Notes: a model not told the origin generated them from the letters alone. 64,000 nt of DNA from Sphingobacterium sp. SYP-B4668 (GCF_027627455.1 NZ_CP115483.1:1798001-1862000), one strand, 5' to 3'. Shown: positions 35,383-45,304, counted from the first letter of the stretch. Made by a program: numbers and translations.

Positions 35383-37866
35383 TTATCTTTTTCCTCCGAT
35401 GATTCGTTTGGCTTGTTTGTGTCCATTTTCGGCCGCGACGGTGAACCAATGAATAGCCTGTTCTTCATTCTCCTCGATGCCCTCACCCATTAAATGACAA
35501 TTACCCAGTTCGAATTGTGCTGCAGCGTTATTTTGTTGAGCAGCCTGTTCGAGTAGCTTAAATCCTTCTTCTTTATTCATTGCTACCCCTTGTCCTCGAA
35601 GAAGTAAGAGACCTGCATGATATTGTGAAGGAGCATCCCCATAGTTTGCAGCATTTGCAAACCAGTGGTAAGCCTGGCTCTCGTTTTTTTTGATTCCAGT
35701 ACCGTTTAGATAGCACCTACCTAAGCGATACATCGAATTTTTATTTTGTTGATTGGCTGCCACTTCATAATACTTGAATGCCTCTCCAGTATTGGTATGG
35801 GTGCCTATGCCATATTCATGACAGATGCCGAGACCTTCGGATATCAATTCATATTTATCGTAAGCCTCAACAAAGTAATCGAATGCTTTTTCATATTCAT
35901 CTTTTTGGTCATAATCATATAGGTAGTAGTCACCTAGTTCTAATAGGGCGTAAGGCTGTTTATTTTCTCGGGCTTTATTCAGCCAAATGAGAGCTTCATC
36001 CGAGTTGGCGAGAATGGGCGCTCCAAGATTGCCGTGCAGAAGGTAGGAGCCTACTTTATACTGTGCATAAGGGTAATTAAGTTCTGCTGCTTGCTTCATC
36101 AAATCGAATGTCTTTTGGGCATCAAAGCTAACGCCAAACTCATATTCGTAGCACATAGAAAGTTCAACCATACTTTTCGGTAGGCCAGCGTCAGCGGCCT
36201 TTTGAAAGTGTTCTATTGCAAAATCTGGATTTTGTTCGTATACAATACCGTATCGGTAACAACGTCCCAATTCGTAGATACTGTTGATATCTTGGAGAGC
36301 TGCACCCTTCTCATACATTTGCACAGCTTGTTCTAGATTACGTTCACCCCCAGTATGGTAGCCAAATTCAAGATATTGGCCTCGGATGTAACAAGCATAA
36401 CCATAGCCTCCATTCATCTCTGACGCTATAGTGAACAGTTCAAATGCACGAGAAAGGTCTTTTTCTAGACTTTCGTCTTCATACATAAAAGCTAACTCTG
36501 TGACTGAAGAGGGATTGTTCTGTTCAATTCCTTTTTCAAAATATACTTTAGCCTTTTCGTTGTTTACTTCCGTGCCTAAGCCATACCGATACATTCTACC
36601 CGAATTACTGTTGCCATATGAATGGTTCTGTTGAGCTGCTTGTTCATAATGATTTAAAGCAAGGTCTAACTTCGAGGTGCCTGATATTAATCCCAATTCA
36701 TACATATAGCCAAGCCGATAATGGGCATATGGGCTGTTGTGACGTTCGATAGCTTTTTCAAAATAGAACTTGCTCATCTCTAGATTTTTGTCGATAAGCT
36801 GACCTTCAAGGTACAGCTCGGCCTTTTCTACAAGAGCATCCATGAGTTCTTTGTCAGCAGCTATGTCTAAATTGGCCAGTCCCTTGGCCATATTTTGATG
36901 ATGCGGTACATAGAGCTGTAGTAGCGCCAAACGATATGTTGCATAAATATTTCCGTACAGATGAGCGATTGAAAACCAATGGAAAGCATTTCGATATGCT
37001 TCTTCTTCAGCCGCCTGGGGAGGACAGGATAGGTGTCCAAAATTGCTCATGGCTTCTAGACTGCCCAACTCTGCAGCCCTTTCTAAAAGGGCGAGCGCTG
37101 CCGTAGGCGTCTGGTCATCAAAAGTCAACAAAGCGTAACGAGTCATGGCGTAGGACGAATCGTATGTGTCCATACAATACTTATATATCGTCTTTGCTTT
37201 GTCCAAATTGCCTTGCCATTCGTGGCTACAGGCCTCCAATATATAGCTGTTCTTTATAATTTTGCTATCTTGACTGGTTCTGAGCGATGAATAAATAGTA
37301 GTCAGGTTATCAAACTCTTTGCCTTCCAGGTAAAGGTATCCTCTGTATAGCCGGCCCCATTCACTATTATCTTGGTCTAGCAAGCGGATGGCCTCCTCTT
37401 TGTCCTGTCGAGGGATATGATTGTAATACAAGAAATAGGCATATACAGGCTTCGCAATTGGTGCGTTGTGTGCTATGGCGAGTGTTAAGTAATGTGCAAC
37501 CTTCTCTTTATTCTGATAGCCAGTGCGAGCTTCGTGGTATTGAAAGGCCAGCTGAGCGTACGCATCCGGCAAATGTTGCGCAAGATTATTAAGTATAGTT
37601 TCGAGTGTGTTCCAATAGAAATCATAATCTTCTTCGCTCAGAAGATAGCTGAATTTGAAGTCCAGCCCATCGTAAAAAAGCTTTTCGTAAAGTTGTACGA
37701 TATCTACTGAACACTGTTGGAAATAAGAGGTCGATTGACTTAGGATAGCGAGGCCCGTCATCCAATTTTGGTCATCCTGTAAAGCGTTGTAGCTATAGTC
37801 AAAATTTAGTAAATCAGCTATTTTGATGTTGGACTGTGTAGTTTCGTACCGAGTACTTAAATTCAT
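35383..37866 (-). CDS. Large Sel1-repeat (SLR) protein
   Basis: 827 residues made mostly of tandem Sel1-like repeats of about 36 residues, with the pattern A...LG..Y..G.G...N...A..YF..AA..G (for example ALNHYEQAAQQNHSYGNSNSGRMYRYGLG and AFKYYEVAANQQNKNSMYRLGRCYLNGTG). The repeats become most regular from about residue 380 to the C-terminus; the first 180 residues look like degenerate helical repeats. No signal peptide is present. A 16-codon longer frame from 37914 exists, but MNLSTRYETTQSN at 37866 is the better start. Sel1 repeats bind proteins; the partner is probably the Hsp90-like ATPase encoded 3 bases downstream. Confidence 0.85.
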   Translation of the reverse strand: MNLSTRYETTQSNIKIADLLNFDYSYNALQDDQNWMTGLAILSQSTSYFQQCSVDIVQLYEKLFYDGLDFKFSYLLSEEDYDFYWNTLETILNNLAQHLPDAYAQLAFQYHEARTGYQNKEKVAHYLTLAIAHNAPIAKPVYAYFLYYNHIPRQDKEEAIRLLDQDNSEWGRLYRGYLYLEGKEFDNLTTIYSSLRTSQDSKIIKNSYILEACSHEWQGNLDKAKTIYKYCMDTYDSSYAMTRYALLTFDDQTPTAALALLERAAELGSLEAMSNFGHLSCPPQAAEEEAYRNAFHWFSIAHLYGNIYATYRLALLQLYVPHHQNMAKGLANLDIAADKELMDALVEKAELYLEGQLIDKNLEMSKFYFEKAIERHNSPYAHYRLGYMYELGLISGTSKLDLALNHYEQAAQQNHSYGNSNSGRMYRYGLGTEVNNEKAKVYFEKGIEQNNPSSVTELAFMYEDESLEKDLSRAFELFTIASEMNGGYGYACYIRGQYLEFGYHTGGERNLEQAVQMYEKGAALQDINSIYELGRCYRYGIVYEQNPDFAIEHFQKAADAGLPKSMVELSMCYEYEFGVSFDAQKTFDLMKQAAELNYPYAQYKVGSYLLHGNLGAPILANSDEALIWLNKARENKQPYALLELGDYYLYDYDQKDEYEKAFDYFVEAYDKYELISEGLGICHEYGIGTHTNTGEAFKYYEVAANQQNKNSMYRLGRCYLNGTGIKKNESQAYHWFANAANYGDAPSQYHAGLLLLRGQGVAMNKEEGFKLLEQAAQQNNAAAQFELGNCHLMGEGIEENEEQAIHWFTVAAENGHKQAKRIIGGKR

Positions 37867-38161
37867 GATAATTGTTGTTTCTGCTGTATGGTGCAATACA
37901 CGTATAGCACGCATGTGAAATCTCCAGTCAAAATAATTAAAATTTATTTATAAAATAAATCTGTAAAGGCTTTAATTTTTTGAACATCCAGAGCCGTAGT
38001 CAATAAATCTTCTTATGTGTTAATACTGTGGGTTTTATAAGTTTTCGACGTTTCAGTTAGTTGTCCCATCACCGGTTGTAGGATAATGGTGAAGTTGTAA
38101 GGCAATTTATGTAAACTTGCATTTGTAAATCGGGTTTAACAAGTACAAAGATAGGATATCG
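37867..38161. other. Divergent intergenic region of the Sel1 operon and kinase-like gene
   Basis: 295 bases. A minus-strand TATCTTTG (38153-38146) fits the -7 consensus and would give a leader of about 280 bases for the Sel1 operon; no TTG partner is found. No coding frame or hairpin of note. Confidence 0.4.
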
Positions 38162-38764
38162 ATGTTTAAAATATTTAATAGAGGGGGGGCGGCTGAACAT
38201 GTGCCCACAGAGGAAGAAGGAATGGAATCTTTTTTAGAAAGCCAAATCGATCGAAATCTATTACAGCTATGGTGTGAACGATGCGTTGAAAATAGGATGG
38301 CAGAAGACCTCAATCTACAATATGCAAATCTCCAACGAATATCTTTTACGAGAGTATCACAAGTGATGTTGTCACTCCAGTATGAGGTTGAGTACATCAA
38401 AGCGTACATCGCGGTTTACCAGAAAATGCCAATGGAGGAGTTTTATGTCAACTTTGTCTCAAAATGGACAGGAAGTGAAATATTTGTTCCACCGTTTATT
38501 CTCATTCCCCTTATTCAGAATTCGCTAGTGTATGGATACTGTAGGATGGAAAGATTTCCCGTTAAAATAAAGTTGTCGGGGTCAGAAAAAATGTTGACCC
38601 TCGAAGTAAGTAACCGTGTGAACCATCACATTCCCGACCAACGGACTACCGCTATAATCCAAGCTTACAAAAAACGATTAAATTTGATTTACCCTAAGAG
38701 ATATCAATTACTTTTCAATAGTAATAGTAATACGTTTAAGGCTTCATTGACACTTGAACTCTAG
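38162..38764 (+). CDS. LytS-type histidine kinase-like protein lacking a sensor and the phospho-acceptor histidine
   Basis: 200 residues resembling only the catalytic core of LytS/YehU-type kinases. The segment FVPPFILIPLIQNSLVYGY matches the N box (family form PPLLLQPLVENAIKHG), and MLTLEVSNRVN fits the beta strand before G1. The usual QINPHFLFN box is degenerate (FLESQIDRNLLQLW) and lacks the histidine, and there is no membrane or sensor domain. It is therefore probably a pseudokinase or ATP-binding regulator. No LytTR response regulator is nearby. Its stop overlaps the convergent HAD gene stop within CTAG (38761-38764). Confidence 0.65.
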   Translation: MFKIFNRGGAAEHVPTEEEGMESFLESQIDRNLLQLWCERCVENRMAEDLNLQYANLQRISFTRVSQVMLSLQYEVEYIKAYIAVYQKMPMEEFYVNFVSKWTGSEIFVPPFILIPLIQNSLVYGYCRMERFPVKIKLSGSEKMLTLEVSNRVNHHIPDQRTTAIIQAYKKRLNLIYPKRYQLLFNSNSNTFKASLTLEL

Positions 38765-39540
38765 ATAACATCGAAATGCTTGAGAGCATTCCAAATACCG
38801 TCGTGATCCACGTCATCGGTTATATAATCTGCAATGTCTTTTACTTCCGGATTAGCATTGCCCATGGCTACTCCAATGTGGGTATGTTGCAACATGGTGA
38901 TGTCGTTTCCGCCATCTCCAAATGACATGGTTTCGTTAATCGTAATCCCAAAGTAGTCCAGAAAGATATCAATACCTACTTTTTTACTTTGTCCTAAAGG
39001 GTTGACATCTGCGAAAAGTGGTGTCCAACGAGAGGCAATTGAGTTGGGCATCACCGTCTTCATAAAATGATCTTCATGCTCTGGCTGAATGAAAATATTA
39101 GTTTGAAGTACCGTCGAGGTGTCAAAGTCTTCATATTCGCGCTGCATAGGGACGGGAAGATTCAGGGAGTCGTACATCTGCTGGATATCAGGAGTGACAT
39201 TGAAAATCGAGATTTCCTGTTCAGACATTAACGAAAAACTTACTGGATTTGCTTGCTTTGCATAGTTCAAAAGAGATTGGATATCTTCTGCAGGTATCGG
39301 TTTTCTAAACAGCACATCTCCGTCTTTTGTGACGCAATACCCACCGTTGAAGGTGATAAATCCATCGAAATCTAAATATTTGATATGATTTAAACTATTA
39401 ATCGAGCGACCGGTAGATACTATTATTTTGATACCTTTGGCTTGTAAGGTACGAATGGCATTTTCAGTGGATAATGGAATTTGGTGGGTGTTGAAACTTA
39501 ATAATGTGCCATCGACGTCAAAAAAAACTGCTTTAATCAT
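38761..39540 (-). CDS. Cof-type HAD-IIB family phosphatase
   Basis: 259-residue cytosolic HAD hydrolase with all four motifs: DVDGT near residue 9, the STGRS serine/threonine motif near residue 41, the lysine of KKVGIDIFLDYFG, and GDGGNDITML near residue 208. The cap between motifs II and III is type IIB. Such enzymes dephosphorylate sugar phosphates or cofactors such as FMN or pyridoxal phosphate; the substrate is not predictable. It stands alone, converging with the kinase-like gene. Confidence 0.9.
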   Translation of the reverse strand: MIKAVFFDVDGTLLSFNTHQIPLSTENAIRTLQAKGIKIIVSTGRSINSLNHIKYLDFDGFITFNGGYCVTKDGDVLFRKPIPAEDIQSLLNYAKQANPVSFSLMSEQEISIFNVTPDIQQMYDSLNLPVPMQREYEDFDTSTVLQTNIFIQPEHEDHFMKTVMPNSIASRWTPLFADVNPLGQSKKVGIDIFLDYFGITINETMSFGDGGNDITMLQHTHIGVAMGNANPEVKDIADYITDDVDHDGIWNALKHFDVI

Positions 39541-39724
39541 AAAAATATATCTCTTTTCGTAGTGAATTGCAAAAATACAAAAAAAAGCGGGGAGGCATCC
39601 TCAATAGGATGGTCAATGACACTATCGATTTAATTTAAATACTCGAAACGCAGTAGAGATTCCAAACAGGAAATCATCAGAAAGAGTCTCCAGTGTATTT
39701 GCCATTCGCGAAGTGCACAACCGT

Positions 39725-42700
39725 TTAACTCAGCAGCCTGAGTAAGTCATCTTTGTTGAAGTCTGCAAATAGTGGGTTCGTCCCATTTCCAATCAAGGTG
39801 GAGGCAATCTCTTTTTTCTGTTGCTGCAGTTTGATCATTTTTTCCTCAACAGTATCCGGTGTAATCAATCGTATTGCTGTCACCGCCTTGTCTTGACCTA
39901 TGCGATAGGTACGGTCGATGGCCTGCTCTTCAACTGCTGGATTCCACCACGGGTCTATGAGATAGACTAGATTGGCAGCTGTAAGGTTCAGCCCCATGCC
40001 GCCCACTTTTAGAGAAATCAGCATAACACGAGTGTCTTCTTGTTCTTGAAAGCCATGTACTATCTTTTCCCGATTTTTACTTTTCCCCGTCAACATTGAC
40101 ACTTCGATTCCAACCTTTTCTAAAGCTTTTTTAACCAATTCCAGCATGGATACAAACTGAGAGAATACAACAATCTTTTGTTGGTCTTTTCGATCAGCTA
40201 TTTGTTCGACAAGCGCTTCAATCTTAGCTGAATCTACTACACTTGTTAAGTCCTCCGCTTTCAGTAATTTAGTAGAATTGCAGATGAGTCTTAACTTGGT
40301 TAATCCCTTTAAGACATACATAGCGTTCTTACGGATTTCATCTCCATCGGATACAGAAATAAATTCTCTAAACTCCTTTTCGTAAAGGTCATAGATTTTC
40401 CGCTGGTCAGGTTTCATCTCACAGTATAGGATGATTTCGTTTTTCTCAGGAAGTTCATGCATTACCTCTTGCTTAGTTCGTCGAAGGATGAAGGGTTGAA
40501 TCTTTTGTTGTAAGGACTTCATTCGCTTGCGATCGCTAAAGGCATCTATGGGTGTAGTATATACATCTTTAAAATATTTTTTGCTTCCAAGTAGTCCTGG
40601 GCAAGCAAAGGAAAGTTGGGCATACAAATCTAACGTGTTGTTTTCAATCGGTGTACCTGTCAACGCGATACGGTTGTAAGATTGAAGTAATAATGCAGCT
40701 TTGTATCGTTGAGAGTTAGGGTTTTTTATTTGTTGGGACTCATCCAAGAAAATATAGTTAAACGTGTATTTTTTCAAATAATTGATATCGGTCAATAGAT
40801 TGTGATAAGATATCATTATCAGTTCATAATTTTTAAACTCCTCAGCACTTTTAAGACGCTTGGGACCGTCCAATATTAAAACGTCTATATCAGGGGCAAA
40901 TTGCTGTAACTCACGCTTCCAATTGAAGATAAGCGTTGTTGGCAGTACAAGAAGATTACAGTTGCTCTCTTTTTTCTCTCGTTGGGAAAGGATAAAGGCG
41001 ATAATTTGAATGGTTTTGCCTAATCCCATATCATCCGCTAGACAGCCACCCAGTCGAAAATCATCTAAAAAATTGAGCCAATTAAGACCTTCGTGTTGAT
41101 AAGGGCGTAGTGTTCCATTGAATGTTTTAGGTGTTTTTAGTTTATTTATATTTTTGAAATTCTGAGTTTTATATTTAAGTAGTTGAATTTCCTCTTTAGT
41201 TTTTTTATCCAACTGATGCTCCTCGAAAAGATGGTCAATCGTTGAAAAATTGTTTTTTGAAACGAGTATATTGCCCCGGTCGTCTATTTCGCCCGCTTCA
41301 AAGTAAGTAGCAAATTTTTCAATCCATTCTTCAGGTAGAATTCCGACTGTACCATCATCCAAAGTGATAAATTTGGAACGATTACGAACGGCTTTCTCCA
41401 GTTTTTTAATAGCAGCTTTTCTGATGCCAAAATTTAAATTAATATTTACATTAAACCAGTTGATTCCACTTTTTACCTCAACTGTTACTTTACCTTTGAA
41501 TGGGCTGATGTTATTGTTTTTAATAAAATTGAATCCTATAATGCTAATACCATGATTACGCCATTCTTCAAAGACATCCAAAAACCAATTTTCATTTAGA
41601 AAGTGTTTTCTGTGAAGATAAAAGTATAGAAAGGATTCTTGTAGTTGCTCTTCAAAATACGGATGTTGCTTAATAAGAAGGGCAATCACAGCTTGTTCTT
41701 TATCGTTACATCTTTTTACTAAGTAGCTGTTGCCGGTTGGGTCCATCCCGACTATCTGCCTTTGAGAGCGTATTGGAACTTCTATATCCGCATATCGAAA
41801 TACAGGCGTTAGCGTTATGTAGTCCTGCGATTCATCTAAGTAGATGATTGCCTCCCTGTCCCCGTAATACTTTTGATGCGCCAGTTCTCTTTTGCTAATC
41901 TTAGGCATGTCTGGATAACGAATCTCTATAGACTGTGATAGAGACTCTAAAAACTTCGTGTTAAATGTCTTAAATATGGATTGATGTATGAGTAATTCTT
42001 TTCCTTTGTCATGGAACAGGGCTATCAGTTCAGCAATCTCTATTAGAGGGATGTGATAAAGTGTGTGGTTGATATGGATGAAATGCGTCAATTTTAGTGT
42101 AAGCTCATGCAGGGAGTATGATTTGTTTTCAATGCTGAGCGAAGCATGCAATGTCATAAATGACTCTCTTGTACGAATTTCCATAGCAGGAACGGCTGCC
42201 AACGACTTTAAAAATACTGGGGTGAGTTGAGTGGATGTTAAAGAGGCTGGGTGAGCGTCGTTATGCATATACACCGCTAATCCAAGTGGGTTTTTAACCA
42301 CGGCGGAGAGTGCTCGCTGAAGCTGCTCATCTGTTAGTTCATTGGTGGATTGTGACAGTTGTTGTATCGCACTATAAAATTGACTTTCAAATACGTCTTT
42401 GGACTTCCATATACTGTCCAGCACAGGAATGGGATGTATAGGGTTTTTTAATTTGCCCTGTTTGGTTTTTTGAGCCAAACAGAGCTGGATTTGCAGGTGT
42501 TTGTAGAAACGATGCCTTTTGATGACAATAATAGTATCTTGTAGCGGCATATTTTTTGAGTCGGTGTCATTCTTTTTTATTTTAAAATAATTATGATCTA
42601 GTGAGATAATACTATTGTTTTGAAGAGATACTTCTAATTTATCTTGGTATCCTAGCTTAAGGTATTTCTCTATTTCCGCCTCTTCTGTAAGGCCGTATCG

Positions 42701-43060
42701 GACGCCTGCTTTTCTCAAACGGGTATCATACCGTTTATCAGAAAAGAAAGTCAACCACTCTTCATTACGGAAAAGAGAGATTAATAGTGTCCGTTGGTGT
42801 AGACAAATTCCAAACATTTCTGTGCACGAACATGACAACAAAAGACTTGGCTTTTGATATACCAGTCGAAGCGAATAGACGTGATTGTCAATCGCTAACC
42901 TGAAGCTACCTTGATAGCGCTGGATATTTTCCACTTGTAGTACCGGATCCGTAATTCGGGGGCCGTCTAACTCGGTTATATAGGAAAAACGATCGATTCC
43001 ATCAAAATCAATATGTTGGATTTTATACTGATGAAACTCTGTATTATTGTAATAATCCAT
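39725..43060 (-). CDS. SWIM zinc finger SNF2-family DEAD/DEAH helicase
   Basis: 1111 residues. An N-terminal SWIM zinc finger is visible near residue 85 (CSCTEMFGICLHQ, the CxC...CxH pattern). A long middle region with no recognised motif leads to the SNF2 ATPase core: Walker A DDMGLGKT with K682, DESQ as motif II, ALTGTPIEN (motif III), then C-terminal lobe motifs LISLKVGGMGLNLTAAN, DPWWNPAVEEQAIDRTYRIGQ (motifs V and VI). SNF2 translocases move along double-stranded DNA and remodel bound proteins; in bacteria RapA-like members recycle RNA polymerase, but this SWIM-containing group has no settled role. Transcribed alone. Confidence 0.9.
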   Translation of the reverse strand: MDYYNNTEFHQYKIQHIDFDGIDRFSYITELDGPRITDPVLQVENIQRYQGSFRLAIDNHVYSLRLVYQKPSLLLSCSCTEMFGICLHQRTLLISLFRNEEWLTFFSDKRYDTRLRKAGVRYGLTEEAEIEKYLKLGYQDKLEVSLQNNSIISLDHNYFKIKKNDTDSKNMPLQDTIIVIKRHRFYKHLQIQLCLAQKTKQGKLKNPIHPIPVLDSIWKSKDVFESQFYSAIQQLSQSTNELTDEQLQRALSAVVKNPLGLAVYMHNDAHPASLTSTQLTPVFLKSLAAVPAMEIRTRESFMTLHASLSIENKSYSLHELTLKLTHFIHINHTLYHIPLIEIAELIALFHDKGKELLIHQSIFKTFNTKFLESLSQSIEIRYPDMPKISKRELAHQKYYGDREAIIYLDESQDYITLTPVFRYADIEVPIRSQRQIVGMDPTGNSYLVKRCNDKEQAVIALLIKQHPYFEEQLQESFLYFYLHRKHFLNENWFLDVFEEWRNHGISIIGFNFIKNNNISPFKGKVTVEVKSGINWFNVNINLNFGIRKAAIKKLEKAVRNRSKFITLDDGTVGILPEEWIEKFATYFEAGEIDDRGNILVSKNNFSTIDHLFEEHQLDKKTKEEIQLLKYKTQNFKNINKLKTPKTFNGTLRPYQHEGLNWLNFLDDFRLGGCLADDMGLGKTIQIIAFILSQREKKESNCNLLVLPTTLIFNWKRELQQFAPDIDVLILDGPKRLKSAEEFKNYELIMISYHNLLTDINYLKKYTFNYIFLDESQQIKNPNSQRYKAALLLQSYNRIALTGTPIENNTLDLYAQLSFACPGLLGSKKYFKDVYTTPIDAFSDRKRMKSLQQKIQPFILRRTKQEVMHELPEKNEIILYCEMKPDQRKIYDLYEKEFREFISVSDGDEIRKNAMYVLKGLTKLRLICNSTKLLKAEDLTSVVDSAKIEALVEQIADRKDQQKIVVFSQFVSMLELVKKALEKVGIEVSMLTGKSKNREKIVHGFQEQEDTRVMLISLKVGGMGLNLTAANLVYLIDPWWNPAVEEQAIDRTYRIGQDKAVTAIRLITPDTVEEKMIKLQQQKKEIASTLIGNGTNPLFADFNKDDLLRLLS

Positions 43061-43085
43061 TACTGTCCAAACGCTGCATAGAATT

Positions 43086-43103
43086 CAAACTTAGATAAAA
43101 TGC
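43086..43103 (-). promoter_or_regulatory. Putative SNF2 gene promoter element
   Basis: The minus strand reads GCATTTTATCTAAGTTTG, 26 bases before the start codon; TAAGTTTG (43093-43086) fits TAnnTTTG. It shares a 17-base string with the lgt upstream region. No clear TTG at the -33 distance. Confidence 0.45.
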
Positions 43104-43158
43104 ATTGCATTTGCGAAGGTCGAATAGAAAAAAGGTTAACTTGATTTGAGATACACGT

Positions 43159-45240
43159 CTAATGCATTAGTTTGAAACCTATGTAGTAATTGCGGCTGGG
43201 GGCAGCGTTAAAATAACGTCCGCCAAAAGCATTGATGTCATTTCCCAAGCTGTATTTTTCATTCAGCAGATTGTCTACACCAGCAAACAATTGTAAATTA
43301 CATCCCTTTACGAGAGGTGTTGTCCAATTAATTTTGGCTTGTAGCAAATGATATTTATCCGCATACACAGTGTTTGCATCATTTAATGGAATACTTGATG
43401 TAAAATTATGCATTATATTGATGCCAAAATTTTTATCGAATGTTAATGATACGTGATTGACCCAAATCCAGTCGGGGGTAGCGGTTAATTTATTGCCGGA
43501 GAAATCGTCTTGCCCAACTTTATATTGTGCAAAACGATAGTGGTTGTATGTCATATTACTTCCCAATGATAGGGATTGGATAAACTGTTGCTTTCTAGGG
43601 GCAATCAAGTAGGTCAAAATAGACGCTTCAATACCTTGTTGGTCTACTTTTCCAGCATTCAGAAAATATTCTTTCCCGCTCTCCCTAATCTGACGGATAA
43701 TGGCATCATCCATGCGGAAATAGTAGTAGGCTGCGTCTATAATCAGTCTTCTATTCCAACTTTCTGCACGCAAGCCAATTTCGTAGTTGGTGCCCGTCTC
43801 AGGCTTGAGGTTAGCATTAAATTCATTATCTGAGGGATATATCTCTGCAATTGTGGGAGCTGAAAAGCCCTTACTGATAGAGGTTCGAGCAGCTATTTGA
43901 TGTGTGAGCAGATAGGAGGCTCCAAAACGAGGCATCCACGTAGTGCCAAAATCAATTTTTCGGAAGCGTTCAGTAGCTTCGGGGAAGATTTCTTCATATT
44001 TGATGGCATTATAATTCAATCCAAGAGAGGCTTCCAACGTGAGCTTTTTAGCGATTAGCGTCTGTCCACGTAGGAAATAGAAATGTTGGTCATTTTCTAA
44101 TCTATTCTTGTTTTGTGTATGGGTAGCAATACCTTTTTCATTGTCAAAGTTGTCTATTTTGTAATCTCCCTTTTGTCCTTCCACTCCTAATTGAAATTGT
44201 AATTGGAGCTGTTCATTATCCTCATTGTGATAAGATATATAGGAACGTAGCCCAATGTTGTTTTCGTCTCGCTTTTCAAAATTGGTGATAAAAGGATTTT
44301 TTACATTAGCCAGGCTTCCAAATAAACTAATGACGTGAGTAAAATAATTGGACAATTCATAGGTATTGGAAAGACCTCCAAAAAATGTTTTATTATAGAT
44401 TCCTGCTCTCTGCTCCATTGCTCCAGGATTGGGCCCCGCGGGTGGTCGTGCTGCAGTAGGATCTTCATCATATTGCGCCTGTGTCAACCCCCCAGGTGTA
44501 CGATAACCAAGATTAGCATATAATGCTAGTAGTTTCAACTGTCCGGAAGGACTGTAGTTCCAGCGATGTGTTGTCTGTATGGTTTTCTTATTCAGTGCTG
44601 AATTCTGGCGATAGCCATCACTTCTGCTAAAACTCTGGTCTATAGCGAAATTATAGTTTTGCGTAGGTTGTAGCGCCGTAGATAGCTGCTCTTGAAAGCC
44701 TCCGAAAGAACCACCCTGAATAGCGAGCGAACTACCAAGGTGTGCGTCAAAACCATTCGGAGTAAGTTGAATAACTCCACCTGAGTTTGGTCCGTATATT
44801 GATCCATCTGGGCCTTTGATGATATGGAGGCCACGCACAGAAGCGGGATCTAAAAGGTTAAGATAGGTATTGCCACCTGCGTCGGTTAGCGGAAACTCAT
44901 CAACATAGATTTTGGCGTTTCGAATGCCAAATGGAGAGCGAATCAAACTCCCCCTCATAGCCAATCGGTAACTGCCTGGCGATCGTTCTTCCATTCGTAT
45001 ACCAGGTACAGTATTGATTGCTGTCAACAAGGTCTGGTTACCCTGACTAGCAATTAAATCCTGACCAATACTTTGGGCCGATGATGTCAACGTCAGAAGC
45101 GGTCGTTTGGCAAAATATGCATTGATTTGTATAGGTGATAGTGGATTATCAATACTATCTGTTAATTGGACTTCCTGGGCAATCAAATGGCATGAAGCAG
45201 AAGTAGAGAAGAAAAGAGCTAGGGCTTTGATTAGTCGCAT
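43159..45240 (-). CDS. TonB-dependent outer membrane receptor
   Basis: 693 residues with a signal peptide (cleavage near HLIAQ, residue 22). The plug domain is clear: QTLLTAINTVPGIRMEERSPGSYRLAMRGS, IYVDEFPLTDAGGN and IIKGPDGSIYGPNSGGVIQL; the rest is a beta-barrel ending YYIGFKLMH. There is no carboxypeptidase regulatory-like or SusC signature, so it belongs to the siderophore/metal receptor type rather than the glycan type. Ligand unknown. The Omp85-type barrel gene lies 64 bases upstream on the same strand and may be co-transcribed. Confidence 0.9.
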   Translation of the reverse strand: MRLIKALALFFSTSASCHLIAQEVQLTDSIDNPLSPIQINAYFAKRPLLTLTSSAQSIGQDLIASQGNQTLLTAINTVPGIRMEERSPGSYRLAMRGSLIRSPFGIRNAKIYVDEFPLTDAGGNTYLNLLDPASVRGLHIIKGPDGSIYGPNSGGVIQLTPNGFDAHLGSSLAIQGGSFGGFQEQLSTALQPTQNYNFAIDQSFSRSDGYRQNSALNKKTIQTTHRWNYSPSGQLKLLALYANLGYRTPGGLTQAQYDEDPTAARPPAGPNPGAMEQRAGIYNKTFFGGLSNTYELSNYFTHVISLFGSLANVKNPFITNFEKRDENNIGLRSYISYHNEDNEQLQLQFQLGVEGQKGDYKIDNFDNEKGIATHTQNKNRLENDQHFYFLRGQTLIAKKLTLEASLGLNYNAIKYEEIFPEATERFRKIDFGTTWMPRFGASYLLTHQIAARTSISKGFSAPTIAEIYPSDNEFNANLKPETGTNYEIGLRAESWNRRLIIDAAYYYFRMDDAIIRQIRESGKEYFLNAGKVDQQGIEASILTYLIAPRKQQFIQSLSLGSNMTYNHYRFAQYKVGQDDFSGNKLTATPDWIWVNHVSLTFDKNFGINIMHNFTSSIPLNDANTVYADKYHLLQAKINWTTPLVKGCNLQLFAGVDNLLNEKYSLGNDINAFGGRYFNAAPSRNYYIGFKLMH

Positions 45241-45304
45241 GTCGTGTTTAGGATATAAAAGTTCCTAAATTAACAAAAAACACTAAACTTTGGTGTTTTA
45301 TCCT

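Noticed and set aside
45268..45300. Possible terminator of the Omp85-type gene
   Set aside because: Only a 7-base AT-rich stem (AAAACAC / GTGTTTT) with a 9-base loop and no clear U tract on the minus strand; too weak to call.
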